Shown here in pieces: positions 13,921 through 17,738 of a DNA stretch of 17,738 bases. The stretch lies in NCBI GenBank assembly GCA_027046105.1, contig JALTZQ010000083.1, forward strand, positions 1 to 17,738, read 5' to 3'. The number at the start of each line of letters is the position of its first letter. The stretch's first letter is position 1. Position numbers and translations under genes: made by a program. This stretch comes from Pyrodictiaceae archaeon (GTDB lineage: Archaea; Thermoproteota; Thermoprotei_A; Sulfolobales; Pyrodictiaceae). Below the pieces are notes generated by a model that was not told the DNA's origin, searched no databases, and saw nothing but the letters and a program-made list of their open reading frames with translations.

Positions 13921-14946
13921 ATGAGTACATGGAAGCATACATTGGTGGTGCATACCGATCTAGACGGTGTAGCATCCGCTGCTATTTACCTTAGATTATC
14001 CGGGGGTATTCTAGGTACTGATACTAGACTATTCTTTGCTGAACCATATAACTTGCCACGGGTTCTCGAGAGTATTAGTGGCGATACAGAAAGGATAGTG
14101 ATAGCAGACCTGGGTGTTAACTCGGGGAGTCTTGATAAAGTAGTAAAGGCACTACGCAAGCATACACGAGTCTCAGCCATTGAATGGTATGATCATCATC
14201 AATGGCTTGATGATTGGAAGAAAAGAATAAGGGATCTCGGCGTAGAGCTATTCATCGACCAAAGCACGTGTAGTGCTGGTGTAGTAGCTAAGTATGCTCC
14301 AAGGGTATTGGATGCGGATCCAGACCCATATGTGTGGGAGCTTGTTGAAGCAACGTGTGCTGCTGACTTATGGCGTTGGGATCATCCAATGGCGCCACGT
14401 CTATTCCGTGTAGTAGACCGCTATCGTGGTAGGAGGGGTGATGCGTGGCGAAGAAATCTTGTCAAGGGATTTGCCGAGGGGTCTCTTTGGTGGCCTGAAC
14501 TCGACGAAGCCTTAAACGAGTATATAAGGCTCGAATTCGAGGGCTACGACTACGCTCTTCGACACGCCGAGATTCTTAGAGTAAATGAGTGCCAAGCAGT
14601 ACTTACATTAAAGAAGCCGGGGCCTCCGAGCCCTAGCATAATAGGCAATGCTCTTATGGAGCGTTTCTCTGCTGATTTCGCTGTTATCGTACGTACCAGG
14701 GGTAGGGGCATGAGTTTTCGTAGTCGAGGAGTAGATGTTCAAGAAATTGCTGTCACGCTGGGTGGGGGTGGTCATCGTCGAGCTGCTGGAGCACCCTTGG
14801 ACATAAATCTACTCTATAGGCTTTTGGCATACATTTATCCACGCATTAAACTAGCCATAGCTAAGAAGAAGTTAAAGAAAGTACTTGAGGAAAGGGGATG
14901 TAAGAAAATAGAGGGAGAAGATCTAGGTGGCAATAATTACTACTGA
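13921..14946 (+). CDS. DHH/DHHA1-family phosphoesterase
   Basis: 341 residues. The N-terminal DHH domain shows HTDLDGV (H11, D13, D15), IADLG (D63) and YDHH (D91, H92, H93), the metal-binding set of DHH phosphoesterases. A possible further metal ligand is D154 in RWDHP. The C-terminal DHHA1 domain carries GGGGHRRAAGAP (281-292). Members include RecJ-like exonucleases and NrnA-type nanoRNases or pAp phosphatases. The substrate is not decided by sequence, but the size without extra domains fits a stand-alone small-substrate or single-strand enzyme. ATG 13921 has GGTG seven bases upstream. The DUF429 gene starts 14 bases after the stop, so they are probably one operon, divergent from the AGOG gene. 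Confidence 0.82.
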   Translation: MSTWKHTLVVHTDLDGVASAAIYLRLSGGILGTDTRLFFAEPYNLPRVLESISGDTERIVIADLGVNSGSLDKVVKALRKHTRVSAIEWYDHHQWLDDWKKRIRDLGVELFIDQSTCSAGVVAKYAPRVLDADPDPYVWELVEATCAADLWRWDHPMAPRLFRVVDRYRGRRGDAWRRNLVKGFAEGSLWWPELDEALNEYIRLEFEGYDYALRHAEILRVNECQAVLTLKKPGPPSPSIIGNALMERFSADFAVIVRTRGRGMSFRSRGVDVQEIAVTLGGGGHRRAAGAPLDINLLYRLLAYIYPRIKLAIAKKKLKKVLEERGCKKIEGEDLGGNNYY

Positions 14947-14960
14947 CTGATCAATCTAGC

Positions 14961-15536
14961 TTGTTAGCATCATTTAGGCTAGGGCGTACAAAATTGTATA
15001 TAGGACTTGATTTGGCTGGGAGGGAAGATAGGCCTACAGGGTATGCACTTTTACGTGGTAAGGGATTACCCGTCATAGCCCGTATTCTTTATCACGACGA
15101 CGAAATCCTTGATGCTGTACGTTACGCACGTATAGTAGCTATAGATTCGCCAATACGTGTCTCCTCAAATCTACGTGGTTATCGTGAGATCGATAAAGTT
15201 CTCATACGTATGGGCTATAGAGTCCTTCCACCAACATGGAAAGGTATGCGTATCCTTGTCGAGAGAGCAGAGAGGCTAAGAGTTCTCATGGAGAAAAACG
15301 GTATTATGGTTATAGAGACGCATCCGCGTAGTGCCCTTCTCTCTTCTGGTTGTAGAAGTCTCACAACACTTGCTAGGGCCCTCACAATCGACTTACCACA
15401 TCATCGTTTAAGCAAAGACGAAGTAGATGCCATAATTGCCGCCATAGTAGCTTTTTGCTATGATAATGGCTGTGCACGAGCTGTACAAGCAGTCGACGGC
15501 ATAATATACTTGTTGAATAGGATCTGTAGTGTTTAA
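14961..15536 (+). CDS. DUF429 family predicted RNase H-fold nuclease
   Basis: 191 residues. It matches the DUF429/COG2410-like group of predicted nucleases with an RNase H fold. Conserved acidic blocks are GLDLAG (D17), VAIDSPI (D62), ETHPRSAL (E119, H121) and SKDEVDAIIAAIVA (D153, D156). This is a full set of acids for a two-metal site. No biochemical function is established for close relatives that I know of. The TTG at 14961 is the first usable start after the upstream stop, 14 bases away. Pairing with a DHH phosphoesterase suggests joint nucleic-acid turnover or repair, as inference. The 155 bases that follow contain an AT-rich end and the ferredoxin promoter. Confidence 0.7.
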   Translation: MLASFRLGRTKLYIGLDLAGREDRPTGYALLRGKGLPVIARILYHDDEILDAVRYARIVAIDSPIRVSSNLRGYREIDKVLIRMGYRVLPPTWKGMRILVERAERLRVLMEKNGIMVIETHPRSALLSSGCRSLTTLARALTIDLPHHRLSKDEVDAIIAAIVAFCYDNGCARAVQAVDGIIYLLNRICSV

Positions 15537-15657
15537 ATATTATCATCTATTAGATTATTTACGGAATAATCGCCATACTTTACCTACCTTCCCACCGAGT
15601 ATGATTGAAGAGCTTTTGGTGCCCTAGTGGAGCTCGAGGCGATAAGTAAGAAAACCC

Positions 15658-15673
15658 CTTACATCACTGTAAG
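15658..15673. promoter_or_regulatory. Perfect inverted repeat at the ferredoxin promoter
   Basis: CTTACA and TGTAAG form a perfect six-base inverted repeat around TCAC, ending 18 bases before the ferredoxin ATG. An AT-rich GATAAGTAAGAAAA stretch (15641-15654) could be the TATA region, so the repeat would straddle the transcription start and could be an operator. An RNA hairpin is the alternative. Confidence 0.35.
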
Positions 15674-15691
15674 AGAACACGGTGCCCGGCC

Positions 15692-15934
15692 ATGGCTAAG
15701 ATAAAGGTCTGGATTGATCGAGATGAGTGTATTGCAGACATGGTATGTGTAAGTCTATGTCCTGACGTCTTCGAGATGAGTGAGGAAGACGGTAAATCCC
15801 AGATTGTACCCAAGTTCCGTGTAAACCCAGACAACGTTGCTGAGGGCGTAGTACCAGAAGATCTAAAGGACTGTGTACAGTCGGCTGCAGAGGCTTGTCC
15901 GGTTAGCATTATTCACTTCGAAACAGTAGAGTAA
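15692..15934 (+). CDS. Single-cluster ferredoxin with an Asp cluster ligand
   Basis: 80 residues. Cluster ligands read C13-x2-D16-x2-C19-x3-C23 with C69 in ACPVS. Aspartate replaces the usual second cysteine, as in the Pyrococcus furiosus ferredoxin, which can hold a [4Fe-4S] or interconvert to a [3Fe-4S] cluster. C61 corresponds to the extra cysteine that pairs in a disulfide with the non-ligand cysteine of that protein. The protein is a soluble low-potential electron carrier, probably for cytoplasmic oxidoreductases or the radical SAM enzymes. ATG 15692 has GGTG seven bases upstream. It is convergent with XPF, 30 bases away. Confidence 0.85.
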   Translation: MAKIKVWIDRDECIADMVCVSLCPDVFEMSEEDGKSQIVPKFRVNPDNVAEGVVPEDLKDCVQSAAEACPVSIIHFETVE

Positions 15935-15964
15935 AGCCCTAATGAAGGATTCGCTTGTGGGGAT

Positions 15965-16696
15965 TCAGTCTTTTTCTTTGGGACCCCACTTCGTGTTGAA
16001 TATAGCGTAGATTTCCCTAGCACGTTTCTCACCTATACCCTCTACCTGCATTAGCTCAGCTATGCTCGCATTAGCTATGTTTCTGAGAGTACCAAACCTC
16101 TCTAAGAGCCTACGAGCAAGCTTCGGTCCAACAATACCCTCAGCAACGTATAGTATTCGATCGGCTAGATCCATGGGTTTCTTTTCTACGCGGAGTCTTA
16201 GCATTCTCTTATTACTGGTTTCTCCAAGACTCTTAGCCTTAGCTACCAGCCATGCAATAGTGGCCTCCTTGCTATGTGTTGGTATCACGGGGATATCCCA
16301 GTCCAACACCAGCTCGTCAATGACCCTCAACACTGCAGCTATATTCCAACGTGTACGCTTCTCTATAGCTCCGAGCCATCCCTCTAGTATGATTACAGGC
16401 CTTATACCCTCTTTATCGGCTGCATCCTTTAGTCTTTTAGCTTGATCCCATACCCTGTTGTCTCTTATACTATTCGCGAAATCAATCACCGTCTTTCTTT
16501 CTACAAGAAGTGCCCTAGAAGGCTTGTCAGCTAAAAGATAGTAATCACCAGCTTCAAGCTCTACAACAGCAACACGAAGCCCACGTTTCCTCAACTCACC
16601 AATAACGTCTTTGTTCTTAGACGCTTCTCTACTATCTACAACGATATCTACGGGGATCAGTAGTTTCTCAGCCAATAGGGGCAAAACAGTACTCAC
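15965..16696 (-). CDS. xpf: XPF/Mus81-type structure-specific endonuclease (short crenarchaeal form)
   Basis: 243 residues. The nuclease domain shows VDSRE (D21), GDYYL (D51) and ERKTVIDF (E66-R67-K68, D72), the ERKX3D active site. It is followed from about residue 180 by tandem helix-hairpin-helix motifs (GIVGPKLARRLLERFGT and VEGIGEKRAREIY). There is no helicase domain, as usual in Crenarchaeota, in contrast to euryarchaeal Hef. The enzyme cuts branched DNA next to single-strand junctions and normally works with PCNA. A typical PCNA-binding QxxLxxFF tail is not obvious at the C terminus, which ends FNTKWGPKEKD. The start is GTG 16696 with GAAGGG just upstream; an internal start nearer the first strand is possible. 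Confidence 0.88.
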   Translation of the reverse strand: MSTVLPLLAEKLLIPVDIVVDSREASKNKDVIGELRKRGLRVAVVELEAGDYYLLADKPSRALLVERKTVIDFANSIRDNRVWDQAKRLKDAADKEGIRPVIILEGWLGAIEKRTRWNIAAVLRVIDELVLDWDIPVIPTHSKEATIAWLVAKAKSLGETSNKRMLRLRVEKKPMDLADRILYVAEGIVGPKLARRLLERFGTLRNIANASIAELMQVEGIGEKRAREIYAIFNTKWGPKEKD

Positions 16697-16869
16697 CCTT
16701 CAGCCACAAAAAAGACAGATACATAATACCTTAACTAAACTCTCTTGGCCACAAAATGTTCTGTGTCGCGTCGCCAAGGTAGCTGCCTTCAAACTACCAG
16801 TTTTCCATAATTACTCCATAACTAGCTCTTGCAATCCATATTTATGGTGTAAGGAGCATCCACGAGTAC

Positions 16870-16892
16870 GGAGGTGGGGTACTATACCTCTC
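16870..16892 (+). other. Ribosome-binding-like motif in a hairpin before the LOG-like gene
   Basis: GGAGGTG at 16870-16876 can pair with ACCTCT at 16887-16892, one pair being G-U, across a loop of about ten bases. It is 22 bases before the only canonical in-frame start (TTG 16899), but seven bases before an in-frame ATA at 16884. How this gene starts is therefore uncertain. Confidence 0.3.
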
Positions 16893-16898
16893 CTCCAG

Positions 16899-17414
16899 TT
16901 GGGTATAGCTGTTTATAGTGGCGAGCCAACTTCCCGGCAAATTAATGCTATAACTGAATTTCTAGACATAGTTTCAGCATCCTGTAGGAAAAAACCAATT
17001 CTTCTCCTAGGGGGTTACCGCGGTGGAATGAAGACTGTAGTAGATATGGCGCTAGAGAGAGGGTTTAACGTCATCCTTATTATTCCAAGAGAGTATGAGG
17101 CCGATCCCGCACCAGAAGGCGTAGCCATAGTACGCACGGGGATGGATACGAAGGCTCGTAGTGCACTGCTTGTACGGAGTAGCGACGTCCTAGTCTCGCT
17201 TGGCGGTGCTTCTGGCACACTCGCTGAAGTCATCATGGCCTATGGGCTTGGCATTCCAGTTGTCTACCTTGTTGGCGTAGATTTGCCTACCGACGAGCTT
17301 CGAAGAGCATACCCGGATGGCATCCTCGATCCGCGAATAGGGAATCCTATAAGGTATGCCTCTACTGGTACGGAGGCTGCTAAAGAGGCTTGTAGACTAC
17401 TAAAGCTCTTGTAA
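16899..17414 (+). CDS. LOG-like Rossmann-fold protein (TIGR00725 type)
   Basis: About 172 residues. The sequence begins with a Rossmann strand (GIAVYSGEP). It continues with LLLGGYRGGMKTVVDMALERG and carries GGASGTLAEV, the counterpart of the PGGxGTxxE motif of LOG/lysine-decarboxylase-like proteins. This fits TIGR00725-type nucleotide-binding proteins, some of which are LOG-like phosphoribohydrolases or molybdenum-cofactor carriers; the substrate is unknown. The frame stays open further upstream into the XPF gene, but that extension reads antisense to XPF and shows no domain. TTG 16899 is the first start codon that fits the fold. It lies divergent from XPF with about 200 bases between them, including a likely TATA-like ATATTTAT at 16838-16845. 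Confidence 0.7.
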   Translation: MGIAVYSGEPTSRQINAITEFLDIVSASCRKKPILLLGGYRGGMKTVVDMALERGFNVILIIPREYEADPAPEGVAIVRTGMDTKARSALLVRSSDVLVSLGGASGTLAEVIMAYGLGIPVVYLVGVDLPTDELRRAYPDGILDPRIGNPIRYASTGTEAAKEACRLLKLL

Positions 17415-17457
17415 TATGCGAGAAACCACTCTTTACCACCATTCACACACCTAGTAG

Positions 17458-17475
17458 GAAGCGGGTTTACGCTTC
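17458..17475 (+). other. Hairpin between the LOG-like gene and the Xaa-Pro peptidase gene
   Basis: GAAGCG (17458-17463) and CGCTTC (17470-17475) are perfectly complementary around a six-base loop. Outer pairs with wobbles extend the stem to about 17454-17479. A T-rich stretch follows only weakly, so a terminator role is uncertain. Confidence 0.35.
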
Positions 17476-17492
17476 TTGTACCTCTTCCACCA

Positions 17493-17512
17493 CACCCTCT
17501 GGTGAGAGGGTG
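17493..17512 (+). promoter_or_regulatory. Eight-pair hairpin immediately before the Xaa-Pro peptidase start
   Basis: CACCCTCT (17493-17500) and AGAGGGTG (17505-17512) are perfectly complementary with a GGTG loop. The stem ends one base before ATG 17514's preceding A. The likely ribosome-binding site GGTGA begins in the loop, eight bases from the ATG. It could control translation or be a protein operator. Confidence 0.45.
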
Positions 17513-17513
17513 A

Positions 17514-17738
17514 ATGATAGTGAATCCCTATACACAGCGCTTAGATAAGCTACGCAGAATAGTTGAGGAAGAGAATGCATGCGGATTGTTCATTCAGAAA
17601 CCTGCCAACATGTACTATGCTCTGGGATACAGTGGTGCAGGTGCACTACTCGTCACGAAGGATGGATCGGTACTCCTAGTACCTCCCCTTGAATACCTAC
17701 GTGCTCGTGATACATTAGTCGAAAACAATGTTGAGGCT
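17514..17738 (+). CDS. Xaa-Pro dipeptidase/aminopeptidase P-like protein, N-terminal part (3'-truncated)
   Basis: 75 residues are visible before the window ends with the frame open. The sequence starts MIVNPYTQRLDKLRRIVEEE and continues with FIQKPANMYYALGYSG and a strand-rich segment ending in LEYLRARD. This is the pattern of the creatinase N-terminal domain that precedes the pita-bread metallopeptidase domain in proline dipeptidases and aminopeptidase P. The catalytic domain and its metal ligands lie outside the window, so activity cannot be judged. ATG 17514 is preferred; GTG 17520 would also fit. The strong hairpin described separately lies directly in front. Confidence 0.65.
   Translation, partial: MIVNPYTQRLDKLRRIVEEENACGLFIQKPANMYYALGYSGAGALLVTKDGSVLLVPPLEYLRARDTLVENNVEA

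Noticed and set aside
16611..16898. N-terminal extension of the LOG-like frame of about 96 residues
   Set aside because: It reads antisense across the XPF start and shared promoter region, shows no domain or sensible composition, and has a better start just before the first Rossmann strand.
1..17738. CRISPR arrays, tRNA or rRNA genes, transposases and integrase sites
   Set aside because: No regularly spaced repeats, tRNA T-loop or cloverleaf patterns, rRNA signatures, or transposase motifs were found on either strand by reading; a covariance-model scan would settle the RNA question.

Overview
This 17.7 kb window looks like chromosome from a hyperthermophilic Thermoproteota (Crenarchaeota) archaeon, most likely Desulfurococcales and possibly near Pyrodictiaceae. 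The order and family are inference. Visible support: a long crenarchaeal-type ribosomal protein S6e, archaeal aIF5B, a short helicase-less XPF nuclease, AGOG-type 8-oxoguanine glycosylase, ThyX, a diphthamide ligase, an archaeosine-type radical SAM enzyme, frequent GTG/TTG starts, and GGTGA/GGAGG ribosome-binding sites. The window is gene-dense, with short gaps and no gene-free stretch over 300 bases. I found no tRNA, rRNA, CRISPR array, insertion sequence or integrase.

Layout. (1) 2-2027, plus strand: the 3' part of a NapG-like polyferredoxin, then a NapH-like membrane iron-sulfur protein and a NapD-like protein. This is the accessory and electron-delivery set of a periplasmic-type (Tat-exported) molybdoenzyme such as nitrate reductase; the catalytic subunit is probably left of the window. 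(2) 2068-5051: a minus-strand fusion of a RaSEA-type radical SAM enzyme with an ArcS-type DUF5591 domain (archaeosine synthesis). It diverges from a coupled pair of ATP-pyrophosphatase enzymes: Dph6-like diphthine-ammonia ligase and a stand-alone asparagine-synthetase-like domain. (3) 5147-8305: ThyX, a COG2100-type radical SAM protein with a TRAM-like tail, and a COG2159-type amidohydrolase. (4) 8302-12877: S6e diverging from aIF5B, followed by an M28 zinc peptidase. (5) 12848-16696: AGOG glycosylase, a DHH phosphoesterase paired with a DUF429 RNase H-fold protein, an Asp-ligated ferredoxin, and XPF; this is a nucleic-acid repair and processing zone. (6) 16899-17738: a LOG/TIGR00725 Rossmann protein and the start of a Xaa-Pro peptidase.

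Functionally the middle of the window is dominated by translation: tRNA modification, EF2 diphthamide, a ribosomal protein, an initiation factor and a putative RNA-directed radical SAM enzyme. The right side is DNA repair and nucleases; the left edge is anaerobic respiration. The most unusual items are the RaSEA-DUF5591 fusion, the Dph6/asparagine-synthetase pair with a Met-Cys N terminus, the NapGHD set in an archaeon, the DHH-DUF429 pair with a hairpin-rich upstream region, and the hairpin just before the last gene's start.
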